Positions 34,446-41,911 are shown, numbered from the stretch's first letter. The stretch: DNA of 50,955 nucleotides from Selenomonas sp. (GCA_017635515.1 JAGBLH010000219.1:1-50955), one strand, 5' to 3'. Numbers and translations are program-made. Notes: generated by a model not told the origin, from the sequence alone.

Positions 34446-34880
34446 ATGGAAAGAGAGATTGTCACGGTACTTAGCGGGGCAGTCAGCGGTATCTGCGCCA
34501 TCCTCGTTTTTGAGTGGCGGTTTTCACGGCATTTGAAAGAAGACTATGTGGAGCCGTTGGTTGACCCCATTCGCGTCAGCGTTAATTCGATGGAAAAGTC
34601 CATGAATCGCAACATGGAGCGATTGGAAAACTCCATCAGTAAAATGGAGAGCATTTGCGAGCAAGCCATTCGCCAGCAAGCAGAAATGAGTGAAAGGATT
34701 GCTGTTCTTAATGCCAAAGTGGATGCCATGCACAGAAGACTTGACCTTGTGGACGAGCGTATCAACGAGTTTGCTCATTTCTGTAACTGCGAGCACAAGG
34801 GCGATATGGCTCCTGATTTGCTCGCTCGCATTACCAGAACTTTTCCGATGGGAGAAAGAAAAAGGGGTGGCGAGAAATGA
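34446..34880 (+). CDS. Membrane-anchored coiled-coil protein near lysis genes
   Basis: 144 residues: one N-terminal membrane segment (ILSGAVSGICAILVF region) and then a long coiled coil (VNSMEKSMNRNMERLENSIS onward). GGGAGG upstream. Found just before the holin-like protein; such proteins are often annotated as holin-related or haemolysin XhlA-like. Confidence 0.6.
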   Translation: MEREIVTVLSGAVSGICAILVFEWRFSRHLKEDYVEPLVDPIRVSVNSMEKSMNRNMERLENSISKMESICEQAIRQQAEMSERIAVLNAKVDAMHRRLDLVDERINEFAHFCNCEHKGDMAPDLLARITRTFPMGERKRGGEK

Positions 34881-35173
34881 AAGACATGAATACTGTGATA
34901 GCCTGGGGCTTGGTGGTCATGGGCGTAATAGCTATTATCGGATGGGTGCTGTTGTCCTATAAGTCGGGAGCTAGTGTGGGAACAGAAATTCCCATTGGCA
35001 TTATCAGCGGTTTGGTCGGTGTGCTGACTGGCAAAGGACTGGCGGAAAGAGCACAGTTACAACAGAGCCAAGTCAGCCAGACATTAGGGCAGGTCGCAAA
35101 CGTGGCAGCTCAGGGACAGCAAATTGCAGATGTCGTGGATAATCTGAAAGATACGTTCAAGCCGAATAAGTAA
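34877..35173 (+). CDS. Holin-like membrane protein, 98 aa
   Basis: Two hydrophobic segments (WGLVVMGVIAIIGWVLLS and PIGIISGLVGVLTG) and a Gln-rich polar tail. Size, topology and position directly before the endolysin fit a holin. Overlaps the upstream gene by four bases. A weak hairpin (AACCAAA ... TTTGGTTTTTA) follows at 35177-35202. Confidence 0.65.
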   Translation: MKDMNTVIAWGLVVMGVIAIIGWVLLSYKSGASVGTEIPIGIISGLVGVLTGKGLAERAQLQQSQVSQTLGQVANVAAQGQQIADVVDNLKDTFKPNK

Positions 35174-35248
35174 GAACCAAAAGAAGCCTGATTTGGTTTT
35201 TATGATGTGATAAGAACCAAAACGGTAGAAAGGGAACAGGTGAGAGAA

Positions 35249-36655
35249 ATGAAAGTGTTCATCAATCCCGGCCATGCTTTGAATGGCAACCCAGACCCCG
35301 GAGCTTGTGGTTATGGCTTGCGGGAGTCGGACGTAGCTGCAAATGTCGGCGCGATGGTCACAGAAAAGTTGAATGCGGCGGGAGTAGAAACATATCTCCT
35401 GCAAACGGACGACCTTTACGGTGTTCCTGATGTGGCAAACGAGTGGGATGCAGATTTGTTCGTGAGCATTCATTGTAATGCGTTCAATGGTGTCGCAAAG
35501 GGGACAGAGACTTGCGTGTATCGACTTGGAACACAGGGGTCTGCTTTAGGAGAAGCGGTACAGGAAAAGCTCATCGCACAGATTGGTACAGTTGACCGTG
35601 GACTCAAGGAGCGTCCTGGTCTTTGCGTTTTGAAGCGAACGGATATGCCAGCCATCCTTGTGGAGACTGCGTTCATCGACGAGTTTACAGATAATGCAGC
35701 CCTTCGTGATCGGCAGGAAGCGTTTGCCAAGGCCATAGCGGAAGGTATCATGCGGTATGCCGGTATCAATGCAGTCAGCAAGCAGGAGGACACGAGGGAG
35801 ATTGCCCCGAATGGTCAGCCTTATGATGACAATGATATCCAGTACCTGCTGAACAATGGCTATACCCGTGCTGATGCCTTGTCTTTTCTTGATACCACGG
35901 ACAAATATTCAGCGAGCAATATTCCGTCTGCGGCTGCTTATGCGGACAGCCGTGTCGGGTCGCAGGGCTACGGCAACAACGGCTGTACTGCCTGGGTGCG
36001 TGATTTCCTGCTCCATGCGAATCATTTTATGGGCAAGCTCATGGAGGATGGTTCGCAAGGAAACCTGATGTGGGTTCCAAACCTGATGGATTATGCCAAG
36101 GCTAACGGTCTGTGGAAAGAGCCGGAGGAAGGCGGCGTGATGGGTGACATCTGCCTTCTCGAAACAAATTACTGTCGCTCTGATGGCCCAGACCATGTGG
36201 TGATTGCCACAGGTGATGGTGATTATTGGGGCAACAGTTCGAGCCGTAACCGTATCGTGAAGTCCTCCATCGCCGGAGATTATGGTGCAGAAAACGTGTG
36301 GGGCTATGTCGCCACGGGAACCAAGTCTTACGGGGCTGGACACATGGTACAAGGGCAGAGTACCCGGACAGCAGCAGAAATTGTGGGCGATGCTGGGAGC
36401 ACGTCTTGCGTAACCCTGGCTCCCAACGGAGCTGCCTATGAGGAAAACGACATCAAGTACCTCGTGGGGCATGGCTACACTGTGGATGATGCAATCGAGC
36501 TTTTGTCCAAAGAACCGAAGTATACGCAGAAGGGACGCATTGCTCCGAATGGAAAGCCCTACGAACAGAACGATATAGACTACCTGCTGAAACAGGGTTA
36601 CACAGAGGACGCAGCCATCGCATTCCTGGCTACGGCAGACAAGTATCTGAGGTGA
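35249..36655 (+). CDS. Two-enzyme endolysin: amidase_3 plus CHAP-like domain with cell-wall repeats
   Basis: 468 residues from ATG 35249. N-terminal N-acetylmuramoyl-L-alanine amidase (amidase_3) with zinc ligands His9 (NPGHA), Glu26 and His75 (SIHCNA), and catalytic Glu139 (ILVETAFI). The middle region (about 225-355) looks like a CHAP/NlpC-type peptidase with Cys246 (NNGCTAWV) and His316 (GPDHVVIATGDG). Three copies of a wall-binding repeat (IAPNGQPYDDNDIQYLL type) lie at 185-220, 390-425 and 431-466, so one separates the two catalytic domains. Cleaves host peptidoglycan at lysis. Confidence 0.85.
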   Translation: MKVFINPGHALNGNPDPGACGYGLRESDVAANVGAMVTEKLNAAGVETYLLQTDDLYGVPDVANEWDADLFVSIHCNAFNGVAKGTETCVYRLGTQGSALGEAVQEKLIAQIGTVDRGLKERPGLCVLKRTDMPAILVETAFIDEFTDNAALRDRQEAFAKAIAEGIMRYAGINAVSKQEDTREIAPNGQPYDDNDIQYLLNNGYTRADALSFLDTTDKYSASNIPSAAAYADSRVGSQGYGNNGCTAWVRDFLLHANHFMGKLMEDGSQGNLMWVPNLMDYAKANGLWKEPEEGGVMGDICLLETNYCRSDGPDHVVIATGDGDYWGNSSSRNRIVKSSIAGDYGAENVWGYVATGTKSYGAGHMVQGQSTRTAAEIVGDAGSTSCVTLAPNGAAYEENDIKYLVGHGYTVDDAIELLSKEPKYTQKGRIAPNGKPYEQNDIDYLLKQGYTEDAAIAFLATADKYLR

Positions 36656-36659
36656 GCGC

Positions 36660-36854
36660 ATGAATACGAAGGTTTGGTCGGCTATGCCGCTGTCCGAGGA
36701 AGACAAGCGGAAAATCAGTTATATCCTTGAGAATTCACGAAGTATGGATAGGGACTTGGCGAATGTTTTCCCGTCACGGTTCAAGCGCAGGAAGGGGAGC
36801 AACATCTTCTTCGATGCGGGAAAGCGACGCTGGTGTACGGAAATCAAGGGGTGA
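36660..36854 (+). CDS. Hypothetical protein, 64 aa (paralogue of 37316 gene)
   Basis: Small basic protein (PLSEEDKRKISYILENSRS...IFFDAGKRRWCTEI). It shares its layout with the gene at 37316 (PLTTREKQNVRDILRRSSR...IFFDDEKRHVRTEI), so the two are diverged paralogues on either side of two other small genes. GGTGAGC upstream. Function unknown. Confidence 0.55.
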   Translation: MNTKVWSAMPLSEEDKRKISYILENSRSMDRDLANVFPSRFKRRKGSNIFFDAGKRRWCTEIKG

Positions 36855-36860
36855 GGCGCT

Positions 36861-37136
36861 ATGCGTATCGACGGTGTGATTATTATCGTGGAGGACGTGC
36901 CGGACATCACGGAAGATGAAATAAGGCAGTACCTTGCCTTGGCGAAGGAGCGAACTGTGACGCCGCTCACGAAACTCACCATCACGGGAGTGGAGGGCGG
37001 TTGTGTGATGCTGGATTTTGAGGCAAGGGCAAAGTTCGAGCGCATCAGGCGCATCACAGGCTATTTGGTCGGGACTATCGACAGATGGAACAATGCCAAA
37101 AGAGCCGAGGAAAGCCAGCGTGTGAAGCATTTGTAA
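36861..37136 (+). CDS. Small protein with NrdD-tail-like sequence, 91 aa
   Basis: The C-terminal stretch (RIRRITGYLVGTIDRWNNAK, then RAEESQRVKH) resembles the conserved end of anaerobic ribonucleotide reductases (RITGYL, RWN, K-E-R pattern), with no catalytic domain. Such short phage proteins are often annotated NrdD-like. Role unknown; possibly influences host nucleotide metabolism. GGTGAGGCG upstream. Confidence 0.5.
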   Translation: MRIDGVIIIVEDVPDITEDEIRQYLALAKERTVTPLTKLTITGVEGGCVMLDFEARAKFERIRRITGYLVGTIDRWNNAKRAEESQRVKHL

Positions 37137-37149
37137 GGAGGCGCATAGC

Positions 37150-37407
37150 ATGGACAGCCGTGCATGGGTCTTGTTTGCAGACAAGGTTATGGGTGCGCTG
37201 GCGGCGGACGAGGATGGCCTGTTCGCCGATATGCGCCCGGAGATAGAGAGAAGGCTGTTCGAGGCAGATCCCGACAAGGAGTTGCGCCGAGGACAGCAGA
37301 GGGAGGCATCGCCAGATGAAAGTAGTAGTGTACTCGAAGACCCCGTTGACAACCCGCGAGAAGCAAAATGTGCGGGACATCCTGCGGAGGTCGAGTCGCC
37401 CGGATGA
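37150..37407 (+). CDS. Hypothetical protein, 85 aa
   Basis: AAGGAGG upstream of ATG 37150. N-terminal helix (SRAWVLFADKVMGALAADED) and a polar, disordered C-terminus that overlaps the start of the next gene by 92 bases in another frame. Not recognised. Confidence 0.5.
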   Translation: MDSRAWVLFADKVMGALAADEDGLFADMRPEIERRLFEADPDKELRRGQQREASPDESSSVLEDPVDNPREAKCAGHPAEVESPG

Positions 37408-37507
37408 ATCTCTAGCGAGGACGTTTCCAAGGTATGACAGTATCGAGGATGGCAGAATTTTCTTCGATGACGAGAAGCGTCATGTCAGGACAGAGATTGA
37501 GTATTGA
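37316..37507 (+). CDS. Hypothetical protein, 63 aa (paralogue of 36660 gene)
   Basis: Small protein, paralogous to 36660 (see there). Starts inside the preceding gene behind GAGGGAGG. It is followed directly by a terminator, so it ends the lysis operon. Confidence 0.55.
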   Translation: MKVVVYSKTPLTTREKQNVRDILRRSSRPDESLARTFPRYDSIEDGRIFFDDEKRHVRTEIEY

Positions 37508-37514
37508 AGCAGAA

Positions 37515-37557
37515 AAGCCCCACGGCTGAGGAATTTTCCTCGGTCGTGGGGCTTTTT
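37515..37557 (+). terminator. Rho-independent terminator after the lysis operon
   Basis: Strong hairpin AGCCCCACG...CGTGGGGCT with inner CTGAGGA/TCCTCGG and loop ATTT, followed by TTTTTGTG. It ends just where R1 copy b begins. Confidence 0.9.
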
Positions 37558-37559
37558 GT

Positions 37560-37819
37560 GTGCTTTCCCGGTGAACACACCGTTGTCCACAAACTTATCC
37601 ACAGCCCGCAATCCCTTACCACACAAAGGCTCAGAGAATATCGTTTATACGGCGCAAAAATAATTTTCGTATATTCTTCTTTAGGCCATTGACGCAAAAT
37701 AGACCAGAAGCGTACCAGAAAGCATCCAGAGAGCAGAATTTTTCAGCCCGTGGACATTTAGATTTTTCAGAAAAATTTTTAGAAAAAACTATTGCAATAT
37801 ACGGTTAGCGTGTTAGAAT
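37560..37819 (+). repeat. Dispersed repeat R1, copy b (two DnaA-like boxes)
   Basis: Second copy of R1, on the plus strand. TTGTCCACA at 37583-37591 and a perfect TTATCCACA at 37595-37603 lie three bases apart. The conserved CACACAAAGGCTCAGAGAA block and the AGAATAT (37635) / ATATTCT (37671) inverted repeat follow. An AT-rich spacer leads to the promoter at 37792. It drives two small membrane-protein genes. No ORF supported in this 300-bp gap. Confidence 0.85.
37792..37819 (+). promoter_or_regulatory. Promoter at the end of R1 copy b
   Basis: TTGCAA at 37792, TAGAAT at 37814, spacer 16, with the shared ACGGTTAGCGTGTTA spacer motif. Drives the gene at 37853. Confidence 0.75.
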
Positions 37820-37852
37820 GAAGATGAGGACAAGGAAAGGAGGTGAAAGCAA

Positions 37853-38005
37853 ATGGATAAGGACGACATCAAATGGCTGGTCGGTTTACTTGTGAACGCA
37901 GTAGTTACTATCGCGGTAGCTCTGATAGCACGAAAGCACAGGCCACCAAACAAAAAAGCCTCACCCAAGAGGAAGCGTAACCGCCATAGGAAGCACAAAC
38001 GCTAA
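37853..38005 (+). CDS. Small membrane protein with basic tail, 50 aa
   Basis: AAAGGAGG upstream of ATG 37853. One membrane segment (WLVGLLVNAVVTIAVALI) followed by a very basic C-terminus (KKASPKRKRNRHRKHKR). It could bind nucleic acid at the membrane; function unknown. Confidence 0.65.
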   Translation: MDKDDIKWLVGLLVNAVVTIAVALIARKHRPPNKKASPKRKRNRHRKHKR

Positions 38006-38019
38006 TCTGGGGTGAGGGG

Positions 38020-38056
38020 CCAGCCGAGGGGAACAAGGAAGTTCCCCTTTGGCTGG
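38020..38056 (+). other. Intergenic hairpin
   Basis: Near-perfect hairpin (CCAGCC-G-AGGGGAAC / GTTCCCCT-TT-GGCTGG, loop AAGGAA) between the two small membrane-protein genes. Followed by AAAAATC, so not a standard terminator. May stabilise or separate the two cistrons. Confidence 0.6.
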
Positions 38057-38089
38057 AAAAATCATAGCATAGAAGGGAGGAATTTGCAA

Positions 38090-38254
38090 ATGCGGCGAAT
38101 TCATCTGCTGTATGTCATTCCTGTCCTGCTGGCTCTGCCGACTTTTATGCTGTTTGGTTTCACGAAGCAAGTCGTGGAGATACTGATAAACGGCATAGTA
38201 ATCGGCGTGGCGGCGATGGTGTTCAGGGACATCATCAAGGACAGGGAGGGCTGA
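38090..38254 (+). CDS. Small two-pass membrane protein, 54 aa
   Basis: AAGGGAGG upstream of ATG 38090. Two hydrophobic segments (LLYVIPVLLALPTFMLF and ILINGIVIGVAAMVF). No known family. With the preceding gene it forms a two-gene unit that might act in exclusion or as a second holin-type pair. Confidence 0.6.
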   Translation: MRRIHLLYVIPVLLALPTFMLFGFTKQVVEILINGIVIGVAAMVFRDIIKDREG

Positions 38255-38282
38255 GAGTTATCTGTTCGGAAAGCGCATGGAA

Positions 38283-38321
38283 ATCCGCAGCGGGACAGTA
38301 TCCTGCTGCGGATTTTTTTTT
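38283..38321 (+). terminator. Terminator between late genes and integrase
   Basis: Thirteen-pair stem ATCCGCAGCGGGA / TCCTGCTGCGGAT, loop CAGTA, followed by nine T. It ends the plus-strand unit and lies seven bases from the integrase stop, so it may also serve the minus strand. Confidence 0.92.
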
Positions 38322-38327
38322 GTGCCA

Positions 38328-39728
38328 TCAAAAGGCCCATTCGATTGTAACATCGTCACCATTCAGGACAATGCGGGAAACAAGGCTTTCCAGAATGCGG
38401 CGTTTCTGTGCTTTATCGGCGAAGTCCCAGACCTGGGCGGCATCGGCAATGAGTTCCTGGGCCAAGTCAAAAGGAATCGACTGGGGGTTTTCTTTGTCTG
38501 GGACGATGGCTGCTTCCAAGGCGGTCTTTTCATTGTAGAGCTTGTTGATGCTTTCGCCAAGCACGTTTGGTGGTATGTCGTCAAGCTGATATAGCTCCAT
38601 CAGTTTGGCAATTTGTTTGTCGATGGCTTTGATTCGTTTTTCGATGTCGGCATTCTTGCTGGATAAAACTGGCTCCGGCTTGCGAGATGCAGCAATCTCG
38701 GCAGCAAGTTTGGGAGATTGTAGAACCTCGCGAACCTTATGGTCAACGACAGCTTCCAAGTCATCTTTCCGCCAATGCTTATTTTTGCAGTTTGGGTCTT
38801 TGACCATCGTAGGCATATGTTTGGTGCGGGAGTAGCATGAATAGTAGCGATGATGGCTACTGGCCTTCACATAATATCGGCCTCCGCAATGTCCGCAGAC
38901 AAGCAATCCCGTAAGAAGATTTTTGGTTCGGAAGTTTGAGGAATGCTGGTGCCGTTTGGCTTGAAGTTCTCTTGCTGCTTGAAATTGTTCTTCAGTTATG
39001 ATTGCTTCATGTGCGTGTTCCACGGTAACGCCTCCGAAATCCATGCGGCCTGTATATACGACATTGCAGAGGATGCTGCGAACTGTTGACCATGAACTGT
39101 AATTGCCATAGCGAGTGGTGTATCCTGCCTCTGACATGAGTTTTCTTATACGTTGAATTGAAAGCCCCGCGAGATACCAGTCGAATATCTTCCTGACCTG
39201 CTCGGCTTCGTAAAGGTTTATGGTGAGCTTGCCGTTGGTGCGATCATAGCCGATAGGGACATTGCCACCGCCGCGATACAGACCGGATTTGGCTCTTGCT
39301 ATGCGGCCCATCCGTGTACGTTCCTTGATTTGCTCACGTTCAAGTTGGGCAAAGACAGCCAACAGCCCTATCATAGCTTTGCCGAATGGCGTGGCGGTGT
39401 CGAAACTCTCCTGCATGGAGACAAAATCGACATTGTGGGGCAGGAATGCTTCTTCGATAAGATAGAGGGTGTCACGCTGGGAGCGGGAAAGCCTATCGAG
39501 CTTGTAGACGAGCACCACATCGAATTTATCTGTTTCGTCCATGAGCTTTTGAATCCCAGGGCGGTTGAGATTGCTGCCGGAGTAGCCACCGTCCACATAA
39601 ACATCGGCACTAAGCCAGTCATGCGCTTTGCAATAAGCTATCAGCCGTTCTTTTTGCTCGCCGATGGAGTAGCCCTCCTGAGCCTGTTCCTGTGTTGAGA
39701 CGCGGATGTAGAGGGCTGCGCGTTTCAT
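38328..39728 (-). CDS. Large serine recombinase (phage integrase)
   Basis: 466 residues. Resolvase domain at 1-150 with catalytic Ser11 (YIRVSTQEQ) and YKLDRLSRSQRDT. A recombinase domain at about 155-270 (IGYDRTNGKLTINLYEAEQV) follows. A zinc ribbon with Cys278, Cys281 and Cys314 (LVCGHCGGRYYV) comes next, then a coiled coil near 340-400. Catalyses attP x attB integration and, with a directionality factor, excision. It overlaps the repressor gene by four bases on the same strand, so both are made from the repressor promoter. Confidence 0.93.
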   Translation of the reverse strand: MKRAALYIRVSTQEQAQEGYSIGEQKERLIAYCKAHDWLSADVYVDGGYSGSNLNRPGIQKLMDETDKFDVVLVYKLDRLSRSQRDTLYLIEEAFLPHNVDFVSMQESFDTATPFGKAMIGLLAVFAQLEREQIKERTRMGRIARAKSGLYRGGGNVPIGYDRTNGKLTINLYEAEQVRKIFDWYLAGLSIQRIRKLMSEAGYTTRYGNYSSWSTVRSILCNVVYTGRMDFGGVTVEHAHEAIITEEQFQAARELQAKRHQHSSNFRTKNLLTGLLVCGHCGGRYYVKASSHHRYYSCYSRTKHMPTMVKDPNCKNKHWRKDDLEAVVDHKVREVLQSPKLAAEIAASRKPEPVLSSKNADIEKRIKAIDKQIAKLMELYQLDDIPPNVLGESINKLYNEKTALEAAIVPDKENPQSIPFDLAQELIADAAQVWDFADKAQKRRILESLVSRIVLNGDDVTIEWAF

Positions 39729-40147
39729 GTCGATGCACCTTCCTTGCTCTTTTCTTCCATATCCACGGCAAAATTGAGCAGTTTGAGACGTTCCCTGCCG
39801 GACAGGGACTCATAGATGTGCAAAAGCTCAATGGCTTCCGGCGACAGGCTGCGGTCGTTGACCAGCACGTTGCCGTGGTTGGCCTGAATGAGCGGGCTGT
39901 TGGTAAGCTCCCCGCTGATGTTGTTTTCCACGATGGCCATGGGCTGTATGCCGCGCAGGAGGTAGTCTGTGCTGACATTGAAGTAGTCAGCAATCTTCAG
40001 CAGAATTTCTACGCTGGGGTATGAATCTGCAAGACGTTCATATTTGCCGACAGCCGAAGGCACAACACCGAGTTGTTCAGCAAGCTCGGCTTGTGACATC
40101 TCTGCATCGCGGCGGAGCTTTCTGAGTCTTGAGCCGAAGTCTTTCAT
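39725..40147 (-). CDS. CI-like repressor
   Basis: 140 residues from ATG 40147 (AAAGGTGG upstream). N-terminal HTH of the XRE type (RLRKLRRDAEMSQAELAEQL, GVVPSAVGKYERL). Then a linker and a Leu/Glu-rich C-terminus ending in a basic tail. Maintains lysogeny by binding the palindrome between it and the Cro-like gene. The start excludes an upstream GTG. Confidence 0.85.
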   Translation of the reverse strand: MKDFGSRLRKLRRDAEMSQAELAEQLGVVPSAVGKYERLADSYPSVEILLKIADYFNVSTDYLLRGIQPMAIVENNISGELTNSPLIQANHGNVLVNDRSLSPEAIELLHIYESLSGRERLKLLNFAVDMEEKSKEGAST

Positions 40148-40174
40148 GGTTAGCACCACCTTTCTTTTAAGTCT

Positions 40175-40203
40175 ATTATAATGAATTTAATTCACATGGT
40201 CAA
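40175..40203 (-). promoter_or_regulatory. Repressor/integrase promoter
   Basis: Minus strand TTGACC (40198-40203) and perfect TATAAT (40175-40180), spacer 17. The spacer contains the perfect palindrome TGAATT-A-AATTCA, so the repressor probably controls itself. Confidence 0.85.
40182..40194. promoter_or_regulatory. Repressor operator palindrome
   Basis: Perfect 13-bp palindrome (TGAATTTAATTCA on the plus strand). TGAATTA half-sites recur at 40228-40234 and 40248-40254, the second inside the spacer of the Cro-like promoter. Typical of divergent lytic/lysogenic control. Confidence 0.7.
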
Positions 40204-40237
40204 GCAAAAAACCTCCGCATAACTTATTGAATTACAG

Positions 40238-40266
40238 TTGACAAATATGAATTATAGTGTTAAGAT
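40238..40266 (+). promoter_or_regulatory. Promoter of the Cro-like operon
   Basis: TTGACA at 40238, TAAGAT at 40261, spacer 17 ending TAGTGT. Has a half-operator at 40248-40254. The GTGTTAaGATGA end matches the phage promoter family described for the early genes. Confidence 0.8.
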
Positions 40267-40325
40267 GAGAATGCAGTTACATAAACTTTACAAAAAAGCA
40301 ACGCATGAACGAAGGAGGTGGGCGC

Positions 40326-40544
40326 ATGAACATAATGAAAAAGCGTCGGCTGCAAGGCGTTATCCCCACGCAGAACGAGGTCGCAAAGATTCTCGGCGTG
40401 GTGCCTTCGGCAGTCAGCAAGTGGGAACGCGGACTAGCAAAGCCACGAGCAGACAAGCTGGTTGAGATAGCCAAGCTCTATGGCTGCACAGTTGATGAAC
40501 TTCTCGTTGACGAAACTGGCGACGATGATGAGGAGGACGCATGA
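40326..40544 (+). CDS. Cro-like XRE regulator
   Basis: 72 residues from ATG 40326 behind GGAGG. HTH at about 12-55 (TQNEVAKILGVVPSAVSKWE, RADKLVEIAKLYGCTVDELL), acidic tail. Divergent from the CI-like repressor, with which it shares operators. Expected to favour lytic growth. Confidence 0.8.
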   Translation: MNIMKKRRLQGVIPTQNEVAKILGVVPSAVSKWERGLAKPRADKLVEIAKLYGCTVDELLVDETGDDDEEDA

Positions 40545-40774
40545 TGGGTGCTTCAGATGTACTGCTTGCAGTGGCGTCAGAACTATCCGCATTGGCAAAG
40601 AGCAAATTGCCGGAGCTGAGGGAAGGGGAGACAGTGAAGCGCGAATGGCTGGAAGACGGGATTTACTTCCGTGAAACAGTTTTCGCTGGCCAGACCTGCC
40701 AAGCCCGATATGACTTCAGGCAAAGAAAAAGCCACGTCAGTGGCGAGAGGGAGTGTATAGAACCGTTGAGATAG
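40541..40774 (+). CDS. Hypothetical protein, 77 aa, in the Cro operon
   Basis: Overlaps the Cro-like gene by four bases (ATGA), with GAGGAGG upstream. Helical N-terminus (DVLLAVASELSALAKSKLPEL), then a short beta-rich part. Function unknown; possibly an antirepressor or excision accessory factor. Confidence 0.6.
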   Translation: MMGASDVLLAVASELSALAKSKLPELREGETVKREWLEDGIYFRETVFAGQTCQARYDFRQRKSHVSGERECIEPLR

Positions 40775-40930
40775 TCTGCTGACTTTGCCTATAATGTACT
40801 CCCGCCTCTTGATGCGGGCCAGCCGTCGCCACCGGCCAATCTTGGCTATCAGTTGTGCTGGGCAGCTTGACCAACCCGCTGCCGAGGACTTCTCTGAGCT
40901 TTTCGGGAATTTTTCTTTCCCTATAATCTC
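40775..40930. other. Non-coding gap between convergent early units
   Basis: Contains hairpins CCCGC-ctcttgat-GCGGG (about 40804) and GGGCAGC...GCTGCC (about 40860-40882). No ORF on either strand that I can support. May hold terminators for the Cro operon and a leader for the minus-strand promoter at 40931. Confidence 0.5.
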
Positions 40931-40959
40931 ATTCTAGCCCTGTGAGTCGTTATAGTCAA
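40931..40959 (-). promoter_or_regulatory. Minus-strand promoter pointing at the Cro and repressor genes
   Basis: TTGACT (40954-40959) and TAGAAT (40931-40936), spacer 17. It is preceded by the same AT-rich upstream sequence (TTTCCGAAAAACTATTG) as the cassette promoters. It reads antisense through the Cro-like operon into repressor and integrase, like a repressor-establishment promoter. Confidence 0.5.
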
Positions 40960-40993
40960 TAGTTTTTCGGAAATTTTTCCGAAAATAATTCAT
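40934..40993 (-). CDS. 19-residue leader-like ORF
   Basis: ATG 40993 behind an excellent AAGGAGG reads MNYFRKNFRKTIDYNDSQG and stops inside the promoter above. It follows R3 copy A as the second cistron would. It may be a remnant, since its DNA matches the upstream sequence of the cassette promoters. Confidence 0.3.
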   Translation of the reverse strand: MNYFRKNFRKTIDYNDSQG

Positions 40994-41009
40994 CAAACCT
41001 CCTTCCCGA

Positions 41010-41070
41010 CCTGCCATCATTAGAGCGGGTAGGTCATCTCCGGCTGACAGCCCGCCTGGGCTGTTTCGGC
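41010..41070 (-). ncRNA. Hammerhead-like element R3, copy A
   Basis: 61-bp element starting two bases after the stop of the 41073-41324 gene. Minus-strand order: GCC, GAAA, stem III (ACAGCCC-aggc-GGGCTGT), GTC, stem I (AGCCGG ... CCCGCT, one mismatch), CTAATGA, then TGGCAGG. Stem III differs in sequence from copies B and C but keeps pairing. The core has CTAATGA rather than CTGATGA, so activity is doubtful. Confidence 0.45.
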
Positions 41071-41072
41071 TA

Positions 41073-41324
41073 TCAGCGGGCCAAACAGGCCAACGCTTCC
41101 TTGTACCCGTGGCAGTAGGTGTAGTAAACTGCCGCCGCTTTCCGGCTGTAACATTCGTCCAACGGCTTCTCATAGGACTTGACGATGAACGGTGCGCCTG
41201 TCCTGTCATCCCGAACGATGCTGCGTTCTATCTTGCCATCGTCGTGGTAGACGGTCATGATGCAGTACCAGTACAAGCTGTCCCCGCGTTGGAGCCGGGC
41301 GGCCTTTTCCGTTGCGTTTTCCAT
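41073..41324 (-). CDS. Hypothetical small early protein, 83 aa
   Basis: AAAGGGGG upstream of ATG 41324, behind the cassette promoter at 41377. Sequence contains YWYCIMTVYHDDGKIERSIV and a Tyr-rich C-terminal helix. Not recognised. First cistron of cassette 1. Confidence 0.65.
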   Translation of the reverse strand: MENATEKAARLQRGDSLYWYCIMTVYHDDGKIERSIVRDDRTGAPFIVKSYEKPLDECYSRKAAAVYYTYCHGYKEALACLAR

Positions 41325-41376
41325 ATCGTCTGACCCCCTTTCGTTCTGTTCAAGTGGTGTTCTTTATCTTGTCTTC

Positions 41377-41404
41377 ATCTTAACACGCTATCTGTATATT
41401 GCAA
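41377..41404 (-). promoter_or_regulatory. Cassette 1 promoter
   Basis: TTGCAA (41399-41404) and TAAGAT (41377-41382), spacer 16, with the GATAGCGTGTTAAGATGAAG motif. Leader TGAACAGAACGAAAGGGGG is shared with the other cassettes. Confidence 0.75.
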
Positions 41405-41645
41405 TAGTTTTTCGGAAAAGTTTTCAAGAAATTTTACTCACAGTCGCAACTGACCACCCAGGACTACTGAATCACCAAAATGCAAGCCTCTGGTACTCGC
41501 TGAGAGCGGATTTACGCAGCTTGCGAAGGGGATTGTATTCGAGGGCTGCGGAGAAGCTCTGAGAAGCGATGCGCCTCTGGGCGCTTGATTTGAGAGGGCT
41601 GACGCTATGCGATGCGCGATGCCATTTTGGGGAAAACGCGGACAC
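41405..41645. other. Non-coding gap, nothing supported
   Basis: About 240 bp between cassette 1 and the RHH gene. AT-rich promoter-upstream sequence on its left, then mixed sequence with short repeats of ATGCG (GCGATGCGCC, TATGCGATGCGCGATGCC). An open minus frame exists but has no ribosome site or family. Confidence 0.4.
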
Positions 41646-41673
41646 AAAAAGACCCGCATCTCTGCGGGTCTTT
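41646..41673. terminator. Bidirectional terminator
   Basis: AAAAAGACCCGCA-TCTC-TGCGGGTCTTT, a symmetric hairpin just after the stop of the minus-strand RHH gene. Confidence 0.8.
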
Positions 41674-41675
41674 GC

Positions 41676-41885
41676 TCATTCTGTTATCCCGGCTCTGTCT
41701 CGTGCCATCGTCTCCGTGATGGCCCTGACTACAAAGCCCTGCATACTTTCACCGCGCGACTCTGCATGGGCGCGGACAGTGCTGCCGTTCACATCTGCAT
41801 CCTTGCGCAGACGTATCAACAGCTTGTCGTATGCCTTCTGCTCATAACGGCTGGTCGCCGCCATGTGCGCCTTGCTCTGTGCCAT
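41676..41885 (-). CDS. Ribbon-helix-helix-like DNA-binding protein, 69 aa
   Basis: Start ATG 41885 behind GAAAGGATG. Pattern AYDKLLIRLRKDADVNGSTV followed by a helix pair (AESRGESMQGFVVRAITETM) matches RHH/Arc-type regulators. It has its own promoter (41912-41940) and terminator, so it stands alone. Candidate regulator of the shared promoter motif. Confidence 0.6.
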   Translation of the reverse strand: MAQSKAHMAATSRYEQKAYDKLLIRLRKDADVNGSTVRAHAESRGESMQGFVVRAITETMARDRAGITE

Positions 41886-41911
41886 TCCGACCACATCCTT
41901 TCTATGCTACC

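Noticed and set aside
38328..39728. Transposon or chromosomal resolvase
   Set aside because: Size (466 aa), zinc ribbon and coiled coil, and overlap with the repressor gene fit a phage large serine integrase better.
41438..41659. 73-codon minus-strand frame
   Set aside because: No ribosome site or family; the stretch looks non-coding between cassette 1 and the RHH gene.
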